Assembly: GCF_035917575.1 (NCBI RefSeq)
Contig: NZ_CP109090.1
Location: forward strand, 5,146,001-5,210,000
Direction: 5' to 3'
From: Streptomyces sp. NBC_01788
GTDB taxonomy: Bacteria; Actinomycetota; Actinomycetes; Streptomycetales; Streptomycetaceae
Length of the DNA: 64,000 nt
The position numbers and the translations under genes are program-made. The notes under the pieces were generated by a model. It did no database searches and was not told the origin of the DNA. It was given only the letters and a program-made list of their open reading frames with translations. Below are positions 14,155 to 24,500 of this stretch, one piece after another (the stretch's first letter is position 1; the number at the start of each line of letters is the position of its first letter).

Positions 14155-16974
14155 CTACAGGGCGCCCTTGCGGCTCAGGTGGTTGAAGGCCAGCCAGCCG
14201 GGCAGGACCGGCAGCCACAGCGTCAGCAGCCGGAACATCAGCACCGCGGGCGCGGCCACTTCCTTCGGCAGGCCCACCGCGATCAGACCGACCGTGAGGG
14301 TGGCCTCGACCGCGCCGACGCCGCCCGGGGTCGGCGCGGCCGAGCCGAGCGCGTTGCCTGCGAGGAAGACGACGGCGACGCTGGCGATGCTGAGCGAGGT
14401 CGACTGGTCGCCGAAGGCCCGGATCGAGGCGTCCAGGCACATCACGAAGCAGAACGTCAGCAGCAGCATGCCGCCGATGCCGGTGATGAGCTTCTGCGGC
14501 CGCTGGAGCACGTCCAGCATGCGCGGCACGACCCCCGCGAAGAGGGAACGCACGCGCGTGAGGACGAACTTCCTCAGGAACGGCACCGAGGTGACCACCA
14601 GCACGAGCACCGCGACCGTCAGCAGACCCGCGATGACCGTCCGGGACGGCGACAGGGACGGTGTTTTCTCGGTGCCGGTCAGATAGCCGAAGGACAGCAG
14701 CATCAGGATGTGGCAGCCGAGCCCGAAAAGCTGCGAAGCGCCGACACTGGCCACCGCGAGCCCGGGGCGCACGCCCGCGCGTTGCAGGAAGCGCGTGTTC
14801 AGGGCCACGCCGCCGACCGCGGCCGGTGCCACGATCTTCACGAACGAACCGGCGACCTGTGCCGCCACGGTCCGCACGAACGGGACACGCTCCGGCACGA
14901 AGCCCAGCAGCGCCATCGCCGCCGCGACATAGCTGAGCGCCGAGAAGAGCACCGCCGCGATCACCCAGCCCCACTGGGCGTGGGCGAAGACCGTGCCGAA
15001 CTCGATGTGCGTGAGCTGGGTCAGCAGGTAGTAGGCGCCGATGGCACCCGCGATGAAACTGATCAGCGTCCGGGGTTTGATCCGCTCCAGCCGGGCCGGT
15101 TCGACCGGGGCCTGCGGCCTGATCCGCAGCACCTGGTGGCGGATCTGGGTGAGCAGATCCTCCTCGCGGGCCTCCTCCAGGGCCTCGCCGATGGCCCGCT
15201 TCTCCGCCCGCGCCTCGGCACGCTCGGCCTTCTTGTCCTTCTTGTCGGGCCTGTCGGGCTTTCCTGGCTTCTCGGGTTTCTCGGGTTTCTCGGGTTTCTC
15301 GGGCTTCTCCAAGATGGCCGGGCCGGTCTCGCCGGTGTCTTGGGCGGCCTGCTCCAGGCGGGCCTGCTTGGCCTGCCGGGACGTCTCCAGGACCGCCTCG
15401 CGCTCCCGCTGCGCCCGCTCCCGGGCCAGCCTGCGCAACGTCGCGCGCGTGGAACGCGTCAGAGCGATGGGCTGGAGCATCGGCAGACAGTCGGCGACCG
15501 CGTCGGGTCCCAGGACGCCGACCGCGGAGGCGACGGAGCGCTCGGCGCCCACCCGCAGGCCGAGCGTCGTCAGCAGCTGGGCGATGTCCATGCGCAGCAG
15601 CAGATCACCGGCCGCGACCTCGCCACCGCGCAGGTCGGTGAGGATCACTCTGCGGGAACGATCCACCAGGATCGCGTCTCCGGCCAGCCTGCGGTGCGCG
15701 ATGCGCCGTGACTGCAACGCCCGCACCTGCTCCCAGGTGCGGTGCAGCAACTCGTCGGTGATCTCCTCGTCCGCCAGCGAGTCGAGCGTGCGGCCGCCGG
15801 TGTGCTCGTAGACGAGCATCACGGCGTCGGGGCCGAGTTCGGAGGTCGCGATCAGCTTGGGCGCGTTGGCTCCGGCCGCGATCGCCGCGTAGGCGAGCAG
15901 CGCCTCCTGCTCCAGGGCCTGGCGCAGCGACTGAAGGCTGCGGCGGGTGGCCAAACCGCGCAGCGTGAGGTTGCGCCACACGCGGTAGAAGAAGCCCTGT
16001 GCCTGCTGCTCGCGGTCGACGACCGTGACGTCCAGCGGCGGTCCGTCCTCCAGGGTGACGAAATAGCGCCGGCCACGGTCACCGCTGTCCGCGGTGTCCG
16101 AGACCTCCTCGCGGGCCGCGCTGACCGGGTGGAAACCGACGGTCCGCAGTCCTGCCACCAGGGTGCGTCCCGTGGGCCTGACGTTCGGCGAGCCGACCGC
16201 GTACAGGGTGCCGTAGGCGATGGTCCAGCCGATCAGCACCGTCAGGATGATCGAGAACGGCGTGGTGTAGCCCGTGACCAGCATCGAGAAGGCGTCGAGC
16301 AGCAGCACGATCCACAGCACCGCGCGCCAGCGCGGCCGGCGGGACATGCCGACCGCCGTCATGTACGCGATGACGGGGGCGAGGTAGCCGTGCACCGGAT
16401 CGGTGAGCGCGTGGACGTTGCCGGGGGAGGGCTGGGTGAGCGCGTCCTGGATCGAGTGCGGGGCGCCCTTGGCGACCCACAGGTCGGTGGCGAGCGTCAC
16501 TCCGTGGGCGAGGACGGCCGCGAGCACGCCGTCGGCGATCCGCAGCCCGTCCCGTTTGATCAGCCGTTCGATCGCGAAGGCGACCGGGACGAGCAGGATC
16601 GCGATGCTGGACACCAGCCCGGCGATCTTGATGAGCAGATCGGGGGCCTGACCGGTGCCCTTGTTGATGTCCTGTTCGAGGCCCGAGGTGGTGCCGTGCG
16701 CGAACCCGGCGATCGCCAGCAGGACGACGATGGCGAGCACACCCACCAGCAGCCGCATCAGGTCGGAGGGGCGGTGCACGCGCGCGGGGAGCAGGGGCTC
16801 GTCGCCCTCGATCTCGTCGGCGCGCGTCACGGCCTCCTCCTCCGCGGGCTTCCTGGCCGCCTTCGAAGCGTCCTGGTCCTGCGCCTTCGGAGCATGTGTG
16901 CCGTCGGTGCCGGGACGCGACGAAGCCCCAGAGGTGCCCTCCGCGTCATCGGGGTGCACGCCCTGCTGCTTCAT
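14155..16974 (-). CDS. Pseudokinase-flippase fusion (UPF0104/LPG_synthase_TM)
   Basis: A 939-residue membrane protein. Order: disordered acidic N-terminus; six to seven membrane segments (about 60-260); a cytoplasmic kinase-like region (about 330-510) with LVYEHTGGRTL, HRRLAGDAILV and ILTDLRGGEVA, resembling the ABC1/RIO catalytic loop but with HRxLAGD lacking the usual HxDhxxxN pattern; a Lys/Glu linker with a five-fold EKP repeat (about 565-580); and a C-terminal UPF0104/lysylphosphatidylglycerol-synthase membrane domain of seven to eight segments, the flippase half of MprF, without a synthase domain. Lipid translocation is inferred. The ATG here (MKQQGVHPDD) is preferred over a GTG 24 bases upstream. 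Confidence 0.8.
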   Translation of the reverse strand: MKQQGVHPDDAEGTSGASSRPGTDGTHAPKAQDQDASKAARKPAEEEAVTRADEIEGDEPLLPARVHRPSDLMRLLVGVLAIVVLLAIAGFAHGTTSGLEQDINKGTGQAPDLLIKIAGLVSSIAILLVPVAFAIERLIKRDGLRIADGVLAAVLAHGVTLATDLWVAKGAPHSIQDALTQPSPGNVHALTDPVHGYLAPVIAYMTAVGMSRRPRWRAVLWIVLLLDAFSMLVTGYTTPFSIILTVLIGWTIAYGTLYAVGSPNVRPTGRTLVAGLRTVGFHPVSAAREEVSDTADSGDRGRRYFVTLEDGPPLDVTVVDREQQAQGFFYRVWRNLTLRGLATRRSLQSLRQALEQEALLAYAAIAAGANAPKLIATSELGPDAVMLVYEHTGGRTLDSLADEEITDELLHRTWEQVRALQSRRIAHRRLAGDAILVDRSRRVILTDLRGGEVAAGDLLLRMDIAQLLTTLGLRVGAERSVASAVGVLGPDAVADCLPMLQPIALTRSTRATLRRLARERAQREREAVLETSRQAKQARLEQAAQDTGETGPAILEKPEKPEKPEKPEKPGKPDRPDKKDKKAERAEARAEKRAIGEALEEAREEDLLTQIRHQVLRIRPQAPVEPARLERIKPRTLISFIAGAIGAYYLLTQLTHIEFGTVFAHAQWGWVIAAVLFSALSYVAAAMALLGFVPERVPFVRTVAAQVAGSFVKIVAPAAVGGVALNTRFLQRAGVRPGLAVASVGASQLFGLGCHILMLLSFGYLTGTEKTPSLSPSRTVIAGLLTVAVLVLVVTSVPFLRKFVLTRVRSLFAGVVPRMLDVLQRPQKLITGIGGMLLLTFCFVMCLDASIRAFGDQSTSLSIASVAVVFLAGNALGSAAPTPGGVGAVEATLTVGLIAVGLPKEVAAPAVLMFRLLTLWLPVLPGWLAFNHLSRKGAL
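15257..15309. repeat. 9-bp tandem repeat in the flippase linker
   Basis: TTCTCGGGT/C repeated about five times, encoding EKP units on the minus strand. Nearly identical copies imply recent slippage, so copy number may vary between strains. Confidence 0.8.
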
Positions 16975-17162
16975 GGTCTCTTCTTGGTCTCGAATCACCG
17001 GTTACCGCCCGCACGATGGTGGCATGTTCCACCGGCACACCGGGGCATCAGGGTGTGCATGTGCGGAGCCGCACAGTCTGCCCGAGGCGCCGCCCGGGAG
17101 CGAGGGCCGCGCCCCGGACGCGGCCCGGTCCGCTGTCGGTGGGGTGGGGCAGGATGGGACGG

Positions 17163-17570
17163 ATGAGCGAAGTGAGCCCTCCGGACGACGGCCGCCCCGA
17201 GCACCCCGACGCATTGCCCGAGTACGCCGACGCGCTGCCCGAGTACGCCGAGCGGGTTCTGGAAGTCGCCGAGACGATCCCGCCCGGGTGCGTCATGACG
17301 TACGGCGACGTCGCCGAGTGGCTGGAGCGGGGAGGGCCCCGCCAGGTGGGCCGCGTGATGGCCCTGTACGGCGGCGCCGTCCCGTGGTGGCGGGTCGTAC
17401 GCGCCGACGGGGTCCTGCTCCCGGGCCACGAGCTGCGCGCTCTCGCCCACTACCGCACGGAGGGCACGCCCCTCAAGGAGGCGAGCAGGGCGGCGGAGGG
17501 CCACCTGCCCCGCCTCGACATGAGACGGGCCCGGTGGGACGGCGGCGAACGTGCGCAGAGTCACACCTGA
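17163..17570 (+). CDS. Alkyltransferase-like (ATL) DNA-binding protein
   Basis: A 135-residue protein of the MGMT/Ogt family. The helix-turn-helix and arginine-finger part reads MTYGDVAEWLERGGPRQVGR, but the active-site PCHR of the methyltransferases is PWWR here, so the acceptor Cys is missing. ATL proteins without the Cys bind O6-alkylguanine, flip the base and pass the lesion to nucleotide-excision repair (as established for Schizosaccharomyces Atl1 and bacterial ATLs). The N-terminus has an unusual repeated DALPEYA. Placement just upstream of adnAB and near uvrD2 fits a repair role. ATG start after a G-rich stretch. Confidence 0.88.
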   Translation: MSEVSPPDDGRPEHPDALPEYADALPEYAERVLEVAETIPPGCVMTYGDVAEWLERGGPRQVGRVMALYGGAVPWWRVVRADGVLLPGHELRALAHYRTEGTPLKEASRAAEGHLPRLDMRRARWDGGERAQSHT

Positions 17571-17882
17571 CAGCTTCCGCCATTCGAGGGGGTCATGGGG
17601 AGTCCATGGCCCGTACGGGGGAATCGGGGCACGCCCGTGGCATGCCGTACGTTCGTGGGTCGAGGGACACGTGTGACGGCGGTAGCGAGGGAGAACCGGG
17701 AGAAGCGGGGGAAGAGGGCGAAGCGCTCCTTCCGCGCCCGGCAGCGGCGTAGCGTCGGCTCCGCGTGTCCACCTCACCCCAGCGGCCACCGCCTTCTCCC
17801 CCGGGCCGTCCGTCCCCGCGACGACGGCGCTGCGCGCCGGCCGTGACAGACCCCAGCACACCCACCAGGACCGGCGAACCAC
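17571..17882 (+). other. Gene-free 312-base interval before adnA
   Basis: No frame here shows convincing coding statistics. There is a purine-rich run at about 17683-17724 (GAGAACCGGGAGAAG... type) and CACGTG at 17669-17674. A GGAAT at 17610-17614 has no GTT at SigR spacing. The adnA promoter must lie here, but I cannot place it. Confidence 0.5.
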
Positions 17883-20800
17883 GTGAGCTCCTCTTCCTCC
17901 ACCAGGCACCTGCCGCACCCCCGGGTGCGGCAGGGGGACCGTGGCGCCTACCGACTGGTGCGTACCCCGCCGACCAGACCGGATCCCCCTCACCTGGACG
18001 CAGCGCAGCGCTCCGTGGTTGACCACCGGACCGGTCCGCTGCTCGTTCTCGCAGGTCCGGGCACTGGCAAGACCACCACGCTGATCGAGTCCGTGGCCGC
18101 CCGGATCGCCAATGGCCAGGACCCCGAGCGGATCCTGGTGCTGACGTTCAGCCGCAGGGCCGCCGTCGACCTGCGCGACCGCATGGCGCTGCGCACCGGC
18201 GCCGCCCAGGTCCCGCAGGCGACCACCTTTCACTCGTTCTGCTACGCCCTGGTCCGTGCCCACCAGGACAGTGAACTGTTCGTCGAGCCGCTGCGGCTGC
18301 TGTCCGGGCCCGAGCAGGACGTGACCGTCCGCTCGCTGCTGGCCGGGCAGGTGGACCTTGAGCGGCTGGGCCTGGCGCACGTGCGCTGGCCGGACGACCT
18401 GCGCGCCTGCCTGACCACCCGCGGTTTCGCCGACGAGGTCCGCGCGGTCCTCGCCCGCAGCCGCGAACTGGGTCTCGGGCCCGACGCCCTGGCCGCCTTC
18501 GCCCGCAGCATCGGCCGCCCCGACTGGCAGGCCGCGGCCGCCTTCCTCGCCGAGTACCTCGACGTCCTCGACCTGCGGGGCGTCCTCGACTACGCCGAAC
18601 TGGTCCACCGCGCGGTGCTCCTCGCCCGCCGCCCCGAGGTCGCCGAACGGCTCGCCGCTCGGTACGACGCGGTCTACGTCGACGAGTACCAGGACACCGA
18701 CCCCGCCCAGGTACGGCTGCTGCGCGCGCTGGCCGGGGGCGGCCGCACCCTGCTCGCGTTCGGCGACCCCGACCAGTCGATCTACGCGTTCCGGGGCGCG
18801 GACGTGAACGGGATCCTCCAGTTCCCGCAGACGTTCCCGCGCACGGAGGGCACTCCGGCGCCGGTACAGGTCCTGCGCACCTCCCGGCGCTCGGGCGCCG
18901 CCCTGCTCGCCGCGACCCGGCTGCTGACCCGGCGGATGCCGCTCACCCGCCTGCCCGCCGACAAGGTCCGCGCCCACCGGGAGCTCACCCCGGTGCGCGA
19001 CGGCGGCCGCGTCGAGGTCCAGACGTACCCGACGCCGGGCACGGAGGTGGACAACATCGCCGACATCCTGCGCCGGGCGCACCTGGAGGACGGTGTCCCG
19101 TGGAGCGAGATGGCCGTCCTGGTGCGCGCCGGCGGCCGCTCCATCCCGGGCCTCCGCCGCGCCCTGACGGCCGCCGGAGTGCCCCTGGACGTCGACGGCG
19201 ACGACCTGCCCCTTCGCCACGAGCCGGCGGTGGCGCCCCTGGTGACGGCCCTACGGGCGGTGGCCACCGCGGAGACGGGGCGGCGCACGGAGGATGCGGT
19301 TGCCGGGGAGGCGACGGCGGTTGCCGAGGAGCTGACAGCAGTTGCCGAGGAGCGGCCGACCGACACCCGGGATCCGGTGGCCGACGCCGGGGAGCAGACG
19401 GCCGACGCCGGGAAGCGGGCAGCTGACGGCGAGGAACAGGTGGCCGACGGGGAGCCGGCGGCCGACGCCGAGCAGGGGGCGGCCTTTGCCGGGGCGCAGG
19501 CTGCCGTCATCGAGGAGCAGGCCGCCCTCGTGCAGCCCCGGGAGGAGGCCGAGGCGGACGCGGAGGCCGGCTCCTGCTGGCTCGGCACCGAGACCGCGCT
19601 CACTCTCCTCGCCTCGCCGTTGGCCGGCATGGACGCCGCCGATCTGCGTCGCCTGGGCCGCGCGCTGCGCGAGGAGGAACGCGCCGCCGGCAACCCGCTG
19701 CCCCCGCCCTCCGACCAGCTGCTCGCGAGGGCGCTCGCGGAACCCGAGCGCCTGGTCGCGCACGACCCCACGTACGCGCGTGGAGCCCAGCGTCTCGGCG
19801 CGCTGCTCAGAAAGGCACGGGAGCGCCTGGCGGGCGGCGGTACCGCCGAGGAGGCGCTGTGGGACCTGTGGGACGGCACACCGTGGCCCTCCCGCCTGGA
19901 GCGCGCGGCCCGGCGCGGCGGCGCAGCGGGCCGCAACGCGGACCGGGACCTCGACGCCGTGTGCGCATTGTTCGCGACCGCCGCCCGCGCCGAGGAGCGC
20001 ACCGGCGGCCTGGGCGCCCTGAACTTCCTCGCCGAGATCGAGGCCGAGGACATCGCCGCCGACACGCTCACCCGGCGTGCCGTGCGCCCCGAGGCCGTGC
20101 GGCTGATGACGGCGCACCGGTCCAAGGGCCTGCAGTGGCGCCTGGTCGTCGTCGCGGGCGTCCAGGAAGGCCTGTGGCCGGACCTGCGGCGCCGCGGCTC
20201 CCTGCTGGAGGCCGACCGCATCGGCCGCGACGGACTCGCCGCCCCGCTCACCCCGGGCGCGCTGCTCGCGGAGGAGCGGCGGCTGTTCTACGTGGCCGCC
20301 ACGCGCGCGCGTGATCGCCTCGTGGTGACCGCGGTGAAGGCCCCCGCCGACGACGGTGACCAGCCCTCCCGCTTCCTCACCGAGCTCGGCGTCGAACCCA
20401 GGGACGTCACCTCCCGCCCACGCCGCCCACTCTCGGTGGCGGCCCTGGTCGCCGAGCTGCGGTCCACGACCGTCGACCCGAGCGCCTCCGCCACCCTCCG
20501 GCAGGCCGCCGCGCACCGGCTGGCCCGGCTGGCCGCGCTCGCCGACGACGACGGCCGTCCGCTGGTGCCGGCGGCTCACCCCTACCGCTGGTGGGGCATG
20601 GCCGACCCGACCGAGAGCAAGGTGCCGCTGCGCGACCGCGACCAGCCCGTGGCGCTGTCCGGCAGCGCCCTCGACCAGCTCGCCAACACATGCGCACTGC
20701 AGTGGTTCCTCAGCCGCGAGGTCAAGGCCGACGCACCCGCGACCGCCGCGCAGGGCTTCGGCAACGTGGTGCACGTCCTCGCCGACGAGGTCGCCTCCGG

Positions 20801-21449
20801 ACGCAGCCCCGCCGACCTCGCGGTCCTCATGGAGCGCCTGGATACGGTGTGGAACGCGCTCGCCTTCGACGCGCCGTGGAAGTCGGCCCAGGAGAAGGAA
20901 CACGCGCGTGTGGCGCTGGAACGCTTCCTGAACTGGCACGTCCTGGAGCGCGCCGGCCGCACCCCGGTGGCCGGCGAGCACGACTTCGACGTGACCCTGG
21001 AAGCGGGCGGCTACCAGGTGCGGATCCGAGGCTCCATGGACCGGGTGGAGGCGGACGTCGAAGGACGTGCCTACGTCGTCGACTTCAAGACCGGCAAGCA
21101 GGCGCCCACCGGGGCCGAGGTGGCCCGCCATCCGCAGCTCGCCGTCTACCAGCTCGCCGTCCGTGAGGGCGCGGTGGACGAGGTCTTCGACGGGGAACGC
21201 CCCGAGCCGGGCGGCGCCGAGCTGGTCCAGTTGCGCCAGGGCGCGGCCAAGCGGGACGGCGGCGACGACCTGCCCAAGGTGCAGACCCAGGAGCCGCTGG
21301 AGGGGGAGTGGGCCGGCGAGCTGCTGGCCACCGCCGCCGGGAAGGTTCTCGACGAGCGGTTCACGCCGACGGCCGGGCAGCACTGCGCGCACTGCGCCTT
21401 CCGGGCGTCCTGCAGCGCGCGGCCGGAGGGACGCCACATTGTCGAGTGA
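17883..21449 (+). CDS. adnA: AdnA-like helicase-nuclease subunit with Fe-S motif
   Basis: A 1188-residue double-strand-break resection enzyme subunit. UvrD-type motor: AGPGTGKTTT (about 57-66), motif II VDEYQDTD, motif III GDPDQSIYAFRG, motif V TAHRSKGLQW and motif VI YVAATRARDRL. A RecB-like nuclease follows at ~1000-1110 (GSMDRVEAD, VVDFKTGK, QLAVYQLA). Cys937 and Cys1168/1171/1177 match the AddB-type four-Cys iron-sulfur clamp. In mycobacteria AdnA and AdnB form a heterodimer, each with a motor and a nuclease. Residues ~460-563 are an Ala/Glu/Asp-rich low-complexity insertion into the motor. GTG start is the most upstream in frame. Followed by adnB after 100 bases. Confidence 0.9.
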   Translation: MSSSSSTRHLPHPRVRQGDRGAYRLVRTPPTRPDPPHLDAAQRSVVDHRTGPLLVLAGPGTGKTTTLIESVAARIANGQDPERILVLTFSRRAAVDLRDRMALRTGAAQVPQATTFHSFCYALVRAHQDSELFVEPLRLLSGPEQDVTVRSLLAGQVDLERLGLAHVRWPDDLRACLTTRGFADEVRAVLARSRELGLGPDALAAFARSIGRPDWQAAAAFLAEYLDVLDLRGVLDYAELVHRAVLLARRPEVAERLAARYDAVYVDEYQDTDPAQVRLLRALAGGGRTLLAFGDPDQSIYAFRGADVNGILQFPQTFPRTEGTPAPVQVLRTSRRSGAALLAATRLLTRRMPLTRLPADKVRAHRELTPVRDGGRVEVQTYPTPGTEVDNIADILRRAHLEDGVPWSEMAVLVRAGGRSIPGLRRALTAAGVPLDVDGDDLPLRHEPAVAPLVTALRAVATAETGRRTEDAVAGEATAVAEELTAVAEERPTDTRDPVADAGEQTADAGKRAADGEEQVADGEPAADAEQGAAFAGAQAAVIEEQAALVQPREEAEADAEAGSCWLGTETALTLLASPLAGMDAADLRRLGRALREEERAAGNPLPPPSDQLLARALAEPERLVAHDPTYARGAQRLGALLRKARERLAGGGTAEEALWDLWDGTPWPSRLERAARRGGAAGRNADRDLDAVCALFATAARAEERTGGLGALNFLAEIEAEDIAADTLTRRAVRPEAVRLMTAHRSKGLQWRLVVVAGVQEGLWPDLRRRGSLLEADRIGRDGLAAPLTPGALLAEERRLFYVAATRARDRLVVTAVKAPADDGDQPSRFLTELGVEPRDVTSRPRRPLSVAALVAELRSTTVDPSASATLRQAAAHRLARLAALADDDGRPLVPAAHPYRWWGMADPTESKVPLRDRDQPVALSGSALDQLANTCALQWFLSREVKADAPATAAQGFGNVVHVLADEVASGRSPADLAVLMERLDTVWNALAFDAPWKSAQEKEHARVALERFLNWHVLERAGRTPVAGEHDFDVTLEAGGYQVRIRGSMDRVEADVEGRAYVVDFKTGKQAPTGAEVARHPQLAVYQLAVREGAVDEVFDGERPEPGGAELVQLRQGAAKRDGGDDLPKVQTQEPLEGEWAGELLATAAGKVLDERFTPTAGQHCAHCAFRASCSARPEGRHIVE

Positions 21450-21549
21450 CCCGCGTGACGAACGGCACCACCTGCGCTGACCTGCGCGTCTTTCGACCCC
21501 GGCGGCCATCTGGAACGGATTGTCAGTGCCCGCCGCTAGCCTCTGTGAG

Positions 21550-24500
21550 GTGTCCGCCCGTATCACCGATCCCGAGCAGCTCAAGGAGCTCCTCGGGATT
21601 CCGTTCACCCCGGAGCAGACGGCCTGCATCGTCGCGCCGCCCGCCCCGCAGGTGATCGTGGCCGGCGCCGGCTCCGGCAAGACGACCGTGATGGCGGCCC
21701 GCGTGGTGTGGCTGGTCGGCACCGGACAGGTCGCCCCCGAGCAGGTCCTCGGGCTGACCTTCACCAACAAGGCCGCCGGCGAACTCGCCGAACGCGTCCG
21801 CAAGGCCCTGATCAGAGCCGGTGTCACCGACCCCGAGGCCATCGACCCCGACAATCCGCCGGGCGAGCCGATGATCTCCACCTACCATGCCTTCGCCGGC
21901 CGTCTCCTGAAGGACCACGGACTGCGCATCGGGCTGGAACCCACCGCCCGCCTGCTCGCCGACGCCACCCGCTACCAGCTCGCCGCACGCGTGCTGCGCG
22001 AGGCCCCCGGCCCCTATCCGGCGCTGGCCCGCTCCTTCCCGGACCTGGTGAGCGACCTCCTGGCCCTTGACGCCGAGTTGTCCGAACACCTCGTACGCCC
22101 GGAGGACCTGCGCGCCTGGGACACCGGCCTGTTGCACACCCTGGAAGGCGTCAAGCTCAGCAACGCCGACCTGCGCAAGGTCCCGGAGACGGCCGCCGCC
22201 CGCCGGGAACTGGCCGAACTGGTACTCCGCTACCGGGCCGCCAAACGCGAGCGCGACCTCCTCGACTTCGGCGACCAGATCGCCCTGGCCGCACGGCTCG
22301 CCCGCCTGCCGGAGGCCGGCCGCGTGCTGCGCGAGGAGTTCCGGGTGGTCCTGCTCGACGAGTACCAGGACACCTCCGTCGCCCAGCGCATCCTGCTGGC
22401 CGGCCTCTTCGGCGACGGCACCGGCCACCCCGTCACCGCCGTCGGCGACCCCTGCCAGGCGATCTACGGCTGGCGCGGCGCCTCCGTCGCCAACCTCGAC
22501 GACTTCCCCGAGCACTTCGCGCACGCCGACGGCAGTCCGGCCACCCGCCAGGCCCTGAGCGAGAACCGCCGCAGCGGCGGCCGCCTCCTCGACCTCGCCA
22601 ACGGCCTCGCCGAACCCCTGCGCGCCATGCACGCGGGCGTGGAGGCCCTGCGCCCGGCCCCCGGCGCCGAGCGTGACGGCCTGGTGCGCTGTGCGCTGCT
22701 GCCCACCCACGCCGAGGAGATCGAGTGGGTCGCCGACTCGATCGCCCACCTCGTGAAGACCGGGACGGCACCCGGCGAGGTCGCCGTCCTGTGCCGTACG
22801 GCGACCGACTTCGCCGAGATCCAGGGCGCCCTGGTCGCCCGTGACGTCCCGGTCGAGGTGGTCGGCCTGTCCGGGCTGCTGCACCTGCCCGAGGTCGCCG
22901 ACCTGGTCGCCGTCTGCGAGGTCCTCCAGGACCCCGGTGCCAACGCCGCGCTGGTACGGCTGCTGACCGGCCCGCGCTGGCGCATCGGCCCGCGCGACCT
23001 CGCGCTCCTGGGCCGCCGCGCGAGACTGCTCGTCGCCCACGCGCGCGTGGAGACCGGCGACGACCCCGACAGCCGGCTCGCCGAAGCCGTCGAGGGCGTC
23101 GACCCGGCCGAGGTGATCTCGCTCGCGGACGCCCTCGACACCTTCCTCGAAACACCCCTGGACGGTGCCGGGGACGACGACCGGCTGCCGTTCTCCCCGG
23201 ACGCGCGCGTGCGGTTCGCCCGGCTCGCCGCCGAACTGCGCGACCTGCGGCGTTCCCTGTCCGACCCGCTGTTGGACGTCCTGCACCGCGTCCTGGCCGT
23301 CACCGGCCTCGAGGTGGAACTGTCGGCCTCCCCGCACGCCCTGGCCGCCCGCCGCCGCGAGACCCTGGCGAACTTCCTGGACATCGCCGCCTCCTTCGCC
23401 GCGAACGAGAGCGAGGCGAGCCTGCTGGCCTTCCTCGGGTTTCTGCGCACCGCCGCCCAGTACGAGAAGGGCCTCGACAACGCGCTGCCCGGCGGCGAGA
23501 ACACCGTCAAGGTGCTCACCGCGCACAGGTCCAAGGGCCTGGAGTGGGACGTCGTGGCCGTCCCCGGCCTGGTCACCGGCACCTTCCCCAGCGGGCAGGG
23601 CCGGGAGAAATGGACCAGCCAGGGCAAGGTGCTGCCGCACGCCCTGCGCGGCGACGCCGACACCCTCCCCGACATCGACGGCTGGGACGCGCGCGCCATG
23701 AAGGCCTTCCACGAGGCCATGAAGGAGCACCAGCACACCGAGGAGCTCCGCCTCGGCTACGTCACCTTCACCCGCCCCCGCTCCCTGCTCCTCGGCTCCG
23801 GCCACTGGTGGGGCCCGAGCCAGAAGCGGCCCCGCGGCCCGTCCGCGTTCCTTCAGGCCCTGTACGACCACTGCGCCGCCGGCCACGGCGAGATCGAGGC
23901 CTGGGCGGACGAGCCCGGCGAGGACGAGGAGAACCCGGCCCTGCACCGGGCGACCGCCGACCAGGTGTGGCCCCTGCCGCTGGACGAGGCCGCCCTGGCC
24001 CGCCGCCGTGAGGCCGCGGCGATCGTCCTCGCCCACTTGGAGGACCTCGCCTCCGGCGCGAACGGCCACCCGGAGGCCACGCACGACCCCGCGTCCCACG
24101 ACGCTCCCGACTGGCCCGTGCCACCGCGGGACGGCGTGCCCGCGAAGGACGAAGCGCTTCCGTACGACGACGCGTCCCCGTACGAGGACGAACCGCCCTT
24201 CGGCGAGGACGAGGCCGACGACCCGTTCGGCGGGGGCGACCCTTTCGGAGAGGGCCACCCCTTCGAACAGGGCGACCCCTTCAAGGACGACGCCCCCTTC
24301 GCAGAGGACGACACCTTCGACGGGCACCCCGACGACTGGGACTCCTGGAGCGGCGACCGCCCGACCGTCCCGCACCAGGCGCCCCCGCCCGACGACCACG
24401 CCGCGCCCGCACCCCCGCCACCGCGCGAGCATCCAGCGCACCTCGAATCGGACCGTGCACCCGGATCCCGGGGACGCGCCCTCCCCCCGGAGGAGGCCCG

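Noticed and set aside
15257..15309. Short tandem repeat as a CRISPR fragment
   Set aside because: The 9-bp unit has no spacers and encodes EKP repeats in frame within a gene.
17610..17640. SigR-like GGAAT upstream of adnA
   Set aside because: The nearest suitable GTT is 26 bases downstream, not 18-19, so it does not fit the promoter consensus.
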